Assembly (NCBI RefSeq): GCF_013402915.1
Contig: NC_050719.1
Coordinates: 558,001 to 622,000, forward strand
From: Zygotorulaspora mrakii
Lineage: Eukaryota > Ascomycota > Saccharomycetes > Saccharomycetales > Saccharomycetaceae
Length of the DNA stretch: 64,000 nucleotides
Reading direction: 5' to 3'
The notes under the pieces are model-generated. The model was not told the origin of the DNA and made no database searches. It saw only the letters and a program-made list of their open reading frames with translations. Each line of letters begins with the position of its first letter. Within the stretch, counting starts at the first letter, position 1. Both the position numbers and the translations under genes were made by a program. Positions 21,275 through 30,616 of the stretch are shown in pieces.

Positions 21275-21924
21275 TTTTACCTCGCGCCTCCCTTCTTTAA
21301 GATTCCCACCCTCTCTTGATCACGCTTCTCGAATAAAGCGGCTGTGAGAGATTTTTATTGGCGATGTTAGCCGTTCACCTGTTTTTTGCAGAAACCCTTT
21401 TCGAGTTCTACTTGAACTTCGAATCTACAGCCCAGTGCACACGGTTCCTTCCCACTGTGAGCATTCCAGGACAAATATATCCAAAAGTCCACAAACTTCT
21501 ATGTCGACCTCTTGTTATGAGGAAAGTCATTGACAATAATTATCAAACAAACTTTGCTTATATTTTATCAATGATATCTGCACATTACTGATAGAAAATG
21601 CTCCTTTTCTTCTTTTCCGGAAAAAAAAAACGAAAAGAACAAGAAACAAAATAAAAAAAAATAGGTGACGCCACGACTCGCGATTGCATGCGCTGGCTTT
21701 GAATAATGAAATTCAAGTCATGATGAAATATTCAATGATTGTTGAAGAAGAGCAGTAAGTAAGCAAGGACTCTTTCTGATTACTGTACGTTGCATCTTAG
21801 TTGTGAGAGGTCTTAATAGTCGGTGTTTTATGAGCCAAGAGGTTCTTATATCAGAAAAACGGGTATAAAGGATAACAGGGGCATTGTTTTTTAGCCTAAC
21901 GTGAAATCTTCAATTGCGATAGCG
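21275..21924. promoter_or_regulatory. Divergent RGS2/MET4 intergenic region
   Basis: 650 bases between the two start codons. It holds an A-rich tract at about 21624-21660 and several short upstream ATGs before MET4 but no Cbf1 CACGTG or Met31/32 consensus that I can see. No gene is supported. Confidence 0.6.
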
Positions 21925-23772
21925 ATGAGTAACAATGAGGGCACATCGTCCTATACTGCTGATTTCCGAAACATTTTTGGGTCCGATGTGGGCAACAAAG
22001 AGGAGAATGGTGAAGAAATGAGCGGTCGTGGGCACCGAGCAGAGACTGCTAGGGGGAACGGTGATATGCACGAATCAGCGATATCTGTACCGCCGAGTTC
22101 ACTGCTTGCGGTAGAGGGTACTTCCTTCAACCACATGAACCAGAGGAATGAAGGTGATGATATAACCCCGAGTATCCTTTTGGAGCAGCTGGCGTATGTG
22201 GACAACTTTTTGCCCTCCTTGGAGCAGGACTTCGCGAATCTTGACTCTTGGGTGATGGGAGGCAACGAATTTGGTAGTGCAAATACACCGACCAGTCAGG
22301 GAATACAGCACCATAATGCAATGGGTGTCGATGAAAGGCTGGCCTTGGAGTTGAACGCATTTGCTGATGATTCATTTATATTCCCCGATGAAGATAAGAG
22401 TCAGATGCTAGGCCACGGCAAAGAAGGTGACTCCGATGACGAAGAAGGGGGTGTTGATGCTAGTGACAGCAATAAAAACAATAACAACAATAACAACAAT
22501 AACAACAATAACAACAATAACAACAATAATAACAATAATAACAATAATAACAGTTATAATAGTATCAATAATAACAATAATAATAATAATAGTAGTAGTG
22601 GGAACAGTAATAATACAGGATCTCATTTCCTAACACAGAGACGAAATACTTTTTTAACGTCACAATATGATCATTCCAAATCTAGATTTTCAGCAAGAAA
22701 ACGCCAAAAGGTGGATCAAAATAACGATGATGAAACAACAAGCAATCACTCATCTTCATCAAATCAAGATCATGGTGGATTTTCAAATTTTGACGTCATT
22801 CCGAACAACGGCGACGCAAGCAATATGATGAGTAACCTTTATTCACCTAGCATATCTTCACCTTTGAATAATTTAAGAGCGTCTCAATCGTTATCCACAC
22901 TAAACAGCGGCAATGTGACTCCCGGCCCGCCGTTTATTGAAGGAGTCTCGGGTAATGATGCCAATCCTCAAATACAAATGCCAGATTACTCAACAATTCC
23001 AACCTCCACCTTGGTTTCTTTATTACCCAAAGTCAAAGTACCGCCGAATGCCTATAAAAATTTGATTGATCAAGGGTTAGACTCTGACCAGATAAATGCA
23101 ATTGCTGTCATAATCGCACATCATCAACGAGAGAAAATGAAAGAGAATCGTAATGCCAACGTACAATATCAACAAGCATCGCATAATTCGAATGATGCTT
23201 CAAGAAGTGCAAGTTTTTTATTAGACGTTTTATCTAGAGGCAATTCGACAAGGGATATAGCTGATAACTCTCAAACAGAAAAGAAAAAAGATGAAAAGCT
23301 CCCATCCTTGGAGAATAATGAGTACTTTGCTGAGAACGTATCAAGTAGAACTTCTAAGGAAAGTACACCAAGGGCAGAAAAGCCTCCTACAAATTCTGTG
23401 ATCAAACAGGAAGAACCATTCTCTATTGCAAACCCTGGGCGAAGAGAAGGCAGCGCTAGCGAAGGTAAATCAACGGCAATGAGGAAACAAAATGTACGAG
23501 ATTCGTCAGCTCAGGTACCGACTACCCGGAAATCTCACCAGAAGAGAAAACTGAAAGAAAATGAATTAGAGGCCTCTGTTCATGAGCTTAGCGAACTAGC
23601 AATCTCGCTGCAGCAAAAGATACACACTTTAGAAATGGAAAATAATCTATTGAAGAATTTGGTTACTTCAAGTGGTGAATTAGAAGGCATTGAGAAAGCC
23701 GAAAACATGAGGAAGGGGGTTTTTGCAAAGATAGTAAATGGGAGTAAAGACGAGACTTATGACTGTGCATAA
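21925..23772 (+). CDS. MET4: Met4, bZIP co-activator of sulfur metabolism
   Basis: 615 residues from the ATG at 21925; the frame extends 8 codons further only to a GTG. Met4 activates methionine and cysteine genes after recruitment by Cbf1 or Met31/32 and is restrained by SCF-Met30 ubiquitylation. Conserved landmarks in order: SYTADFRNIFG; ILLEQLAYVDNFLPSLEQDF (activation/ubiquitin-interacting region); ADDSFIFPDEDK, whose Lys corresponds in context to the ubiquitylated Lys163; a poly-Asn tract (about 190-225); FLTQRRNTFLTSQYDHSKSRFS; YSTIPTSTLVSLLPKVKVP; and a C-terminal bZIP (about 545-595) with the degenerate basic segment KSHQKRKLKENELE, as in Met4, which does not bind DNA alone. Assignment is secure. 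Confidence 0.96.
   Translation: MSNNEGTSSYTADFRNIFGSDVGNKEENGEEMSGRGHRAETARGNGDMHESAISVPPSSLLAVEGTSFNHMNQRNEGDDITPSILLEQLAYVDNFLPSLEQDFANLDSWVMGGNEFGSANTPTSQGIQHHNAMGVDERLALELNAFADDSFIFPDEDKSQMLGHGKEGDSDDEEGGVDASDSNKNNNNNNNNNNNNNNNNNNNNNNNNNSYNSINNNNNNNNSSSGNSNNTGSHFLTQRRNTFLTSQYDHSKSRFSARKRQKVDQNNDDETTSNHSSSSNQDHGGFSNFDVIPNNGDASNMMSNLYSPSISSPLNNLRASQSLSTLNSGNVTPGPPFIEGVSGNDANPQIQMPDYSTIPTSTLVSLLPKVKVPPNAYKNLIDQGLDSDQINAIAVIIAHHQREKMKENRNANVQYQQASHNSNDASRSASFLLDVLSRGNSTRDIADNSQTEKKKDEKLPSLENNEYFAENVSSRTSKESTPRAEKPPTNSVIKQEEPFSIANPGRREGSASEGKSTAMRKQNVRDSSAQVPTTRKSHQKRKLKENELEASVHELSELAISLQQKIHTLEMENNLLKNLVTSSGELEGIEKAENMRKGVFAKIVNGSKDETYDCA
22471..22620. repeat. AAC/AAT microsatellite encoding poly-Asn in MET4
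   Basis: Alternating AAC and AAT triplets, interrupted near the end by Ser, Tyr, Ile and Gly codons, code for a run of Asn. Unstable tract likely to vary between strains. S. cerevisiae Met4 also has Asn-rich linkers in this zone. Confidence 0.9.
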
Positions 23773-23886
23773 CAAAATATAGTCTTAATAGTACATATAT
23801 ATGGAAGAGATATTTACTTTTTTCAACACGTATATTTTAGCATTATGGGAACCGATCGTTTTTTTTTTTCAATTTTGTACAAAAGT

Positions 23887-24741
23887 TCAGCTCAGCACGG
23901 CAAGAATTATAATTAATACAACCACTACCATGATTATTAAAGTTATCAAGCCACATTTATTTCTTTGTCGTTGATGTTCGTCAGCTTTATTCAATTGCTC
24001 ATTTGCTTTTTGCATATTACTGGATAATTGGCCAATATTACCATCGATGGTATTCACCTGTTCACCCTGTTCAGTGGCTAAAGAACCTAGTTGATGAAAT
24101 ATCGCATTCACTTCCTGGACAGCTGAATGTATTTTATTTATTTGTTGAGATCTCTCTCGTTGAATAATCGTAGTAAAATCCAGTTCATCTTGGTCTATTG
24201 CATCTTGCTGGACCTGAGAATACTGCTGTTGTTGCTTAGGATGTATAGGTTGGTTTTCTGTCTTTTCCTCACCGAGTAGCAGTGGTGTTTGTTCACTAAC
24301 TTGTATTGAAACGTACCCAGATTCGGGGTCCCTTCGTACAGCCTTTGATGGAGAAATTGGGTTACTTCTGGATTTCCTCAAAAAATTCTTCAATTTCTTA
24401 TCTGAATAATCTCGCTCTAAATGGCGCAGTTCAGTTTTGAGCATTTGGAAATCATTGTATAACTTAGAACCGTCGGTTACATCTTTAGGAGCTGCCCAGA
24501 TTTGCTCCTCAATTTTATCCCTTAAACTATTGCAATTAGGTATAAGCCCAGTTTCTACACTATCTCGCAACTCTACAGAGTCCTTTTTAGTACCCATTTT
24601 ACTGTTTTCCTGTTTTAATAGTTTAAGCTGTCTTGCCAGATCCATTATTAGCCTACTTGATAAATCGCCAGAATCCGTCCCACCATTGGGGTGTTCCCTC
24701 AAAGCAGATGCATTCTGACTCTCAAGGTCGAAAAAAGACAT
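23887..24741 (-). CDS. VAM3: Vam3, vacuolar Qa-SNARE (syntaxin)
   Basis: 284 residues (283 known in S. cerevisiae). Vam3 drives homotypic vacuole fusion with Vam7, Vti1 and Nyv1. Helical N-terminal domain about 20-130; acidic dileucine signal SEQTPLL near 150-156, equivalent to the AP-3 sorting signal of Vam3 and favouring Vam3 over Pep12; SNARE domain about 192-255 with the zero-layer Gln in IFHQLGSL; C-terminal anchor about 262-283. It is convergent with MET4 (114 bp) and diverges from POL1. Confidence 0.94.
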   Translation of the reverse strand: MSFFDLESQNASALREHPNGGTDSGDLSSRLIMDLARQLKLLKQENSKMGTKKDSVELRDSVETGLIPNCNSLRDKIEEQIWAAPKDVTDGSKLYNDFQMLKTELRHLERDYSDKKLKNFLRKSRSNPISPSKAVRRDPESGYVSIQVSEQTPLLLGEEKTENQPIHPKQQQQYSQVQQDAIDQDELDFTTIIQRERSQQINKIHSAVQEVNAIFHQLGSLATEQGEQVNTIDGNIGQLSSNMQKANEQLNKADEHQRQRNKCGLITLIIMVVVVLIIILAVLS

Positions 24742-25709
24742 CGTTAATCTCTCTCACCGTTGCTCCCGATAAAGTCTGGTGTCTTGCAGTACACCTTTAT
24801 TATTAAGTATCCTGGCATTCAGCTTTTTACTTCAGCAGAGTTCGCTTGTTGAGGAACTCATCTCACAAAAATGGAATAAAACGGCAGTACGCTTGAGACA
24901 ACAAAAATACAAAAGAAGTATCATCATGTATTTTATAAGATGTTAAATAAGTTGAGAAAAATCATTATTATGTTGGCTACATGGATTACGAATAATTGAT
25001 GTACTAAGAGCCACTAAAGGCAATAAAAGGAAAAATTATATATGTCAGATTTCTTCAAGCTCCTTCAGAAGTGACCAGTCGGTGCAGCGGAAAGCTTGCT
25101 GCAGGAGGTTTTTCACTTTGTAAACATATGCTCACGCATTGGATTGATTTGCTCCTGTCGCCTTCAGTAAGCGATCTCAAACAACTGGGAATATAATGGA
25201 GAATCCTCATGTCTACCTCGAAGCGCGTTGTTATCCAGTCAACCACATTTATTTCATCTTCATCAATCCAGAAATTAAGTCATGTTATAGTCATACTTCA
25301 AACAGGTAATTATGTCGAGTCGCTTTGCAAAGAAATACTGATAGCAGTAGAATTTAAGTAGCTATCAAGTCTGCTGTTAAGCAGAGCGTAGGCAACAAAT
25401 AGATCTTCCAGGTCGTGAAAACCAAATAGAATACTACAAGTTGATTGTTAGCTCATGCTGTATATTCTCTATGCCAATTGCTAAGCTAAGAGCTTGAAAG
25501 CCAGCCTTGCATATTCGTGCAATTTCATATGCTGAGAGAGCACAAATTACATTTCCTTTCCCTTATGCGGCAGAAATTCACGCGTCTCGCAAGACGCGTA
25601 ATTAAGAAATTAAACTTGTTGAAGTATTTTAGAGATCACTAACGATGATGATTTCTCACTCTTGAAGACGAATTGAGAGAAGTATTATCGTAAGCTCTGA
25701 GTCCCTACT
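24742..25709. promoter_or_regulatory. Divergent VAM3/POL1 intergenic region
   Basis: 968 bases without a supported gene. Two MCB elements lie in the POL1-proximal part. The rest is AT-rich with no tRNA or snoRNA signature that I can recognise. Confidence 0.6.
25580..25599. promoter_or_regulatory. Two MCB elements (ACGCGT) upstream of POL1
   Basis: ACGCGT at 25580-25585 and 25594-25599, 14 bp apart, 111-130 bp upstream of the POL1 ATG. The MCB is the binding site of MBF (Mbp1-Swi6), which gives G1/S expression; paired MCBs are known in front of POL1 and other replication genes in S. cerevisiae. Confidence 0.85.
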
Positions 25710-28700
25710 ATGATTCGTAATGCAGAGAAACTTGAGAAGCTAAAAAAATTGCAGGCAGCCCGTGCTGGAAAGCAATCAGACGTCCGTGAGGATGACGATA
25801 AATTATACGATGAGATTGATGAGCAAGAATATAGAATTCGGAAACGCCAGGAGCTGCTTCAAGATGACTTTGTTGTTGATGATGATGGATTGGGTTACGT
25901 TGATCGAGGAGTTGATTATGACAGAAATCAAGTGTCCGATGAGGAAAGTGAGGAAGAGGTAGAAGAATCTAGCGTCATAAGAAGTTCGAAAAGTCAGGAT
26001 GGAGCAACGAAGGATAGGAACGCAGTTAGTAACCTGCTTCGTGCTCAACATAATAAAGCTCGTCTTTCAATGCAAAAGGGAAAACCAAAGGAGAAAAATA
26101 TTTCGGTGGATCAATTCGATGACATTTTAAGTGAATTTGGTGACGGCGTTCCATACCCAAGAAGACAACAATTCAAGAGAAAGATAATATCTTCCCCTAC
26201 TGTTTTGCATGTAACAAGGAAGCCTGCCGGCTCTTTTGAGATAGACTCTTCTGAGATAGACTCTGGCACATTCAAAAAACAGAAACTAGACGCCGATAAG
26301 AGCGTATACCAGTGCGAGGACATAGACTCTTCGCCCTTGAGGTCTCGTGGCATTAATAACAAAAATAATAGCGAAGCAAAAAGTAATAAAACAAAGTTTG
26401 AACAAGTAGACGATCACTCATTGAACATCGGCTTTTCAGACGTCGAAGAAGAAACTTTCAAGGTAAAGTCGGAACAATCACAAAACGGAACCGCGGATGT
26501 TGATCTGGAGGAAGATAGCGACGACGAGATAGTTTTTGGTAGAAGAACTCTAAGGACAGTGAAAACAGCAAGACATATTAATCTTAGCTCAGGAGATATC
26601 CATCCATCATCACCGTTCGTAACTGCCCCGGGAACGCCAATTAGTATGAAATCTTCACAAGCAAATATTGGAATAAGCTCATCCGGCGAAGCTGGCTATC
26701 TTGGAGGTAAGTACACGAGAGAACAAATTGTTGATCCCGCAACAAATAGCTTTCAAATGTTCTGGTTGGATTACTGCGAGGTTGATGGGAGTTTGGTCCT
26801 TTTTGGGAAAATAAAAACAAACGACAATACAATTATCTCTGGGATGGTTCAAATCAATGGGCTGTGCCGAGAGCTATACTTCCTGCCCAGGGAAAATAAA
26901 ACACCACAGGATATTCACGAGGAAATAATACCATTGTTGTTAGACAAATTTGGATTGGATAACATTCGAGCTAAACCTGTAAAAAGGAAGTACTGTTTTG
27001 AATTGCCAGAAATACCAAGCGAATCAGAATATTTGCAAGTTCTGTTGCCGTATAATTGTCCAAAATCTAAGCGTGATATGTTACCGCCAGATTTGTCCAG
27101 TGAAAATTTCTCTCACGTTTTTGGTGGCAATGCAAACATTTTTGAGAGCTTTGTCCTTCAGAATAAAATCATGGGGCCTTGTTGGTTGGAAATCAAAAAT
27201 GGTGATTTTCATGCACTTGCGAATGCATCCAATTGTGCCGCGGAGGTTGCCGTCAATATTAGTAGAAACATCACACTGCTGGATGTCAAAAAATCGCCCA
27301 ATCTTTCTGCCGTATCCCTGGCCATACAAACAATGATGAACCTCAAGGAAAATAAGCAGGAGATTATTGCCATTACAATTTCTTCATACAAGGAGGTTCC
27401 ATTAGATGCTCCTATTCCTGAAGAGACAAAACCCAACGATGTTGTCACACTTCTTAGACCACCAAGAGGTACAAGCTTTCCATTGGGATTGGCTACGCTG
27501 ACCAAGCAAAAGGTAAAAGGAAATGTTCGCCTCTTTAACAATGAAAAGAGTTTATTATCGTGTTTTTGTGCGATACTTAAAGTCTCCGATCCTGATGTAA
27601 TAATTGGGCACCGGTTAGAAAGCATATATCTTGATTTGCTAGCTCATAGACTCCATGATCTTGCTATTCCTACCTTTAATGCGTTAGGACGTCGTGCACG
27701 AAAAGTTTGGCCTGATAGGTTTGGCAGGAGCAACTCCGGTATGAATCACATTTATATTAGGGAATTGGTAGCGGGTAGGCTTATCTGTGACATCGCCAAT
27801 GATATGGGGCAGTCTCTGACTCCTAAATGTCAAAGTTGGGATCTTGCTGAGATGTACCAGGTAAGTTGCGGGGTAGACCACAAATCTCTAGACATCAACT
27901 ATCAAAATCCACAATACCAAGATGATGCAAATAGTATGATCATGGCTCTGACAGAAAACATCAAAAATTCAGCAATCATTGCCGAAATATCCTTCAGAAT
28001 CCAGCTATTGTCTCTGACTAGGCAGTTGACTAATCTGGCAGGCAATGCTTGGTCACAGACGTTGGGTGGTACAAGGGCTGGAAGAAATGAGTACATTTTA
28101 CTGCATGAATTTTCTAGAAATTGTTTCATTGTGCCTGATAAGGAGAATAATAGATTCAAGTCAGCGAAACAAAGCAAAATGCATGATATATCAACGGAAA
28201 GAGAGCCCGAAATTTCCTCAAAGAAAGCGAAATTTCAGGGTGGGCTTGTCTTTGAGCCAGAGAAAGGATTGCATAGCAACTATGTTTTGGTTATGGATTT
28301 CAACTCTTTGTATCCCTCTATCATCCAGGAGTTCAATATTTGTTTTACAACTGTTGATAGAAACTTGAACGATGCCGATGAGTTACCCGAGACCCCTGAT
28401 ACTGACAAAGACCAAGGAGTGCTTCCACGTTTGTTAGCAACCCTTGTTCAACGTCGTCGAGAAGTTAAAAAGATCATGGCAACCGAAACTGACGCTTTCA
28501 AAAAGGCACAGTGCGACATTCGACAACAAGCTCTAAAACTAACAGCGAATTCCATGTATGGCTGCTTGGGATATGTGAATAGTAGATTCTATGCGCAACC
28601 TCTGGCAATGCTTGTGACCAACAAAGGAAGAGAAATTTTGATGAACACCCGGCAACTAGCAGAAAGCATGAACCTACTTGTTGTATACGGTGATACCGAC

Positions 28701-30125
28701 TCTGTTATGATTGATAGTGGCTGTGATAATTATGCGGATGCAGTTAAAATAGGTAATAACTTCAAGAAGCTAGTGAATGAGCGTTATAGACTGTTGGAAA
28801 TTGATATTGATAATGTTTTCAAAAAGCTGCTATTGCATGCTAAAAAGAAGTATGCTGCTCTGTCAGTCAGCTTGGATAAAGATGGCCAAGAACGCGCTTT
28901 ATTGGAAGTTAAGGGACTCGATATGAAACGCCGTGAATTTTGTCCGTTATCAAAAGATGTTTCTATTCATGTTCTGGAGACAATTCTATCAGACACTGAC
29001 TCTGAAACAGCTTTGCAGGAAACATACGAATATTTGGAGAATGTTAGAGCTAAAATTGAAAATAATGAAATCAGAATCGACAGATACAAAATCAACACGC
29101 GACTTTCAAAAGATCCTAGTGCTTATAACGGTGGTAAAAGCATGCCAGCTGTACAGGTAGCGCTAGGAATGAGGAAAAACGGAAGGGTGGTAAAAGCTGG
29201 AACAGTGATAACTTTTGTAATAACAGAGGGGAGTGATTGCACACCGAATGAATCGAAGGACTCTGCTCAATCTGTAGCAGAAAGGGCTCGAGCATTAAAT
29301 GAAGTTATGGTGAAAAATAGTAATTTGAGGCCTGATGCTGCCTATTACTTGGAGAAACAAATATTTGCCCCCGTTGAGAGGTTATTGGAGAGAATCGAAG
29401 GTTTTGACATACGCCGTCTCGGTGAATCTCTTGGGCTAGACTCTAAAAGATTTATCAATAGAGGCATTAATTTAAACGATGGAATGAGCAGAGGAAATGG
29501 AATTGATGACTTGCAACCACTTGAAAGCACCATACCCGATGTTGAGAGATTCAAAGACACCGCAAATTTAGAGCTCGCATGTCCTAGCTGTCGCCAAAAG
29601 TTTCTATTTGGTGGAATTGTTGCTTCTAACTACTACTCAATATGTTACAATGGTCTTCAATGTAAGAAATGTAACCATATGTTCACTCCGCTCCAGACAA
29701 CCTGCCAGTTGGAGAGATGCATAAGGTCACATATATCACTGTATTATGCAGGCTGGCTACACTGCGATGATCCGACGTGCGGTAATGTGACTCGTCAAAT
29801 ATCGGTATTTGGCAAACGCTGTTTAGTCGAAAATTGTACAGGAGTAATGGGCTACAGATATTCAGATAAGCAACTTTACAATCAACTCTTATACTTTGAT
29901 TCTCTCTTTAACTGTGAAAAAAATAAGAAACAGGAAATTAAGCCCTTATACCACTCCGGTGATGAGCAATATCCGAAGGAGCAACTTACTGATTCCTCAA
30001 TAAAGGCACTTGCAGAGCAGAATAGGGAGCTCATGAATCTCAATCGAGGAATTGTTCAAAAATATCTAAGTGATTGTGGCCGCCGTTATGTGGATATGGG
30101 AAACATATTCGAATTCATGATATAA
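25710..30125 (+). CDS. POL1: DNA polymerase alpha catalytic subunit
   Basis: 1471 residues (1468 known in S. cerevisiae), the polymerase of the primosome that extends RNA primers. Acidic N-terminus with LQAARAGK and YDEIDEQEYRIRKRQELL; exonuclease-like domain about 330-800, lacking proofreading residues as in all Pol alpha; B-family motifs A (MDFNSLYPSIIQ, about 860), B (KLTANSMYGCLGY, about 942) and C (VYGDTDSVM, about 992). Two C-terminal Cys modules follow: CPSC...CKKC at about 1287-1318 and CDDPTC...CLVENC at about 1345-1378, the B-subunit binding domain. MCB elements upstream predict G1/S control. Followed in tandem by AVT4. Confidence 0.98.
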   Translation: MIRNAEKLEKLKKLQAARAGKQSDVREDDDKLYDEIDEQEYRIRKRQELLQDDFVVDDDGLGYVDRGVDYDRNQVSDEESEEEVEESSVIRSSKSQDGATKDRNAVSNLLRAQHNKARLSMQKGKPKEKNISVDQFDDILSEFGDGVPYPRRQQFKRKIISSPTVLHVTRKPAGSFEIDSSEIDSGTFKKQKLDADKSVYQCEDIDSSPLRSRGINNKNNSEAKSNKTKFEQVDDHSLNIGFSDVEEETFKVKSEQSQNGTADVDLEEDSDDEIVFGRRTLRTVKTARHINLSSGDIHPSSPFVTAPGTPISMKSSQANIGISSSGEAGYLGGKYTREQIVDPATNSFQMFWLDYCEVDGSLVLFGKIKTNDNTIISGMVQINGLCRELYFLPRENKTPQDIHEEIIPLLLDKFGLDNIRAKPVKRKYCFELPEIPSESEYLQVLLPYNCPKSKRDMLPPDLSSENFSHVFGGNANIFESFVLQNKIMGPCWLEIKNGDFHALANASNCAAEVAVNISRNITLLDVKKSPNLSAVSLAIQTMMNLKENKQEIIAITISSYKEVPLDAPIPEETKPNDVVTLLRPPRGTSFPLGLATLTKQKVKGNVRLFNNEKSLLSCFCAILKVSDPDVIIGHRLESIYLDLLAHRLHDLAIPTFNALGRRARKVWPDRFGRSNSGMNHIYIRELVAGRLICDIANDMGQSLTPKCQSWDLAEMYQVSCGVDHKSLDINYQNPQYQDDANSMIMALTENIKNSAIIAEISFRIQLLSLTRQLTNLAGNAWSQTLGGTRAGRNEYILLHEFSRNCFIVPDKENNRFKSAKQSKMHDISTEREPEISSKKAKFQGGLVFEPEKGLHSNYVLVMDFNSLYPSIIQEFNICFTTVDRNLNDADELPETPDTDKDQGVLPRLLATLVQRRREVKKIMATETDAFKKAQCDIRQQALKLTANSMYGCLGYVNSRFYAQPLAMLVTNKGREILMNTRQLAESMNLLVVYGDTDSVMIDSGCDNYADAVKIGNNFKKLVNERYRLLEIDIDNVFKKLLLHAKKKYAALSVSLDKDGQERALLEVKGLDMKRREFCPLSKDVSIHVLETILSDTDSETALQETYEYLENVRAKIENNEIRIDRYKINTRLSKDPSAYNGGKSMPAVQVALGMRKNGRVVKAGTVITFVITEGSDCTPNESKDSAQSVAERARALNEVMVKNSNLRPDAAYYLEKQIFAPVERLLERIEGFDIRRLGESLGLDSKRFINRGINLNDGMSRGNGIDDLQPLESTIPDVERFKDTANLELACPSCRQKFLFGGIVASNYYSICYNGLQCKKCNHMFTPLQTTCQLERCIRSHISLYYAGWLHCDDPTCGNVTRQISVFGKRCLVENCTGVMGYRYSDKQLYNQLLYFDSLFNCEKNKKQEIKPLYHSGDEQYPKEQLTDSSIKALAEQNRELMNLNRGIVQKYLSDCGRRYVDMGNIFEFMI

Positions 30126-30616
30126 AATGCACAATTAAGTACAATGTATAACGACGTTTTGAAAGCAAACAAACACAATAAATGCTGACCACCTTCGGCC
30201 ATTTGAAACAGCTAAATAACTCACAGATAGAAATATTGTAACAGCTCTAAGCGTTATCGAAGAATCGAAATTTTAAAAAGATGTTTCTTCACAGCTCATC
30301 TCTTTGTTTATTCGCTTTCAAGATATCGCCTTGATCTTATCGGGCACATTTCTTTTTTGCCCTTTCAGGCAGCGAAGCAGCAGGGAAAAAATATTAATGT
30401 TTCTTTGAAACTAGTTGATTGCCAGGTTTCCTTGATGCTATCTTAAACAGATCTCATTCATGATTCACTGAGATACAAGTGGAGAAGTATATAAAGGAGA
30501 AGTACCCGAATTCTATTATCTTATTTTACATGGAGAGCGGGCAAAAAACAAAGAATTCATACCATAATAAACAGAGACTATAAATCAGTTATTTTGATAC
30601 ACTCTAAGATTAACAA
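30126..30616. promoter_or_regulatory. POL1 3' / AVT4 promoter region
   Basis: 491 bases. Two TTATC (GATAA) words near 30250 and 30337 could be GATA-factor sites, which would suit a nitrogen-related vacuolar transporter, but the motif is short. A TATA-like TATATAAAGG sits near 30488-30497. No gene is supported. Confidence 0.45.

Noticed and set aside
21901..21924. GTG start giving MET4 eight extra residues
   Set aside because: Eukaryotic initiation at ATG 21925 is preferred, and the alignment with Met4 begins only after it. The same reasoning rejects non-ATG extensions at CMR2 (51829), YAF9 (12750), TFC7 (12620), INP53 (16976), RFC5 (61672), PIN2 (34641) and MRPL16 (59681).
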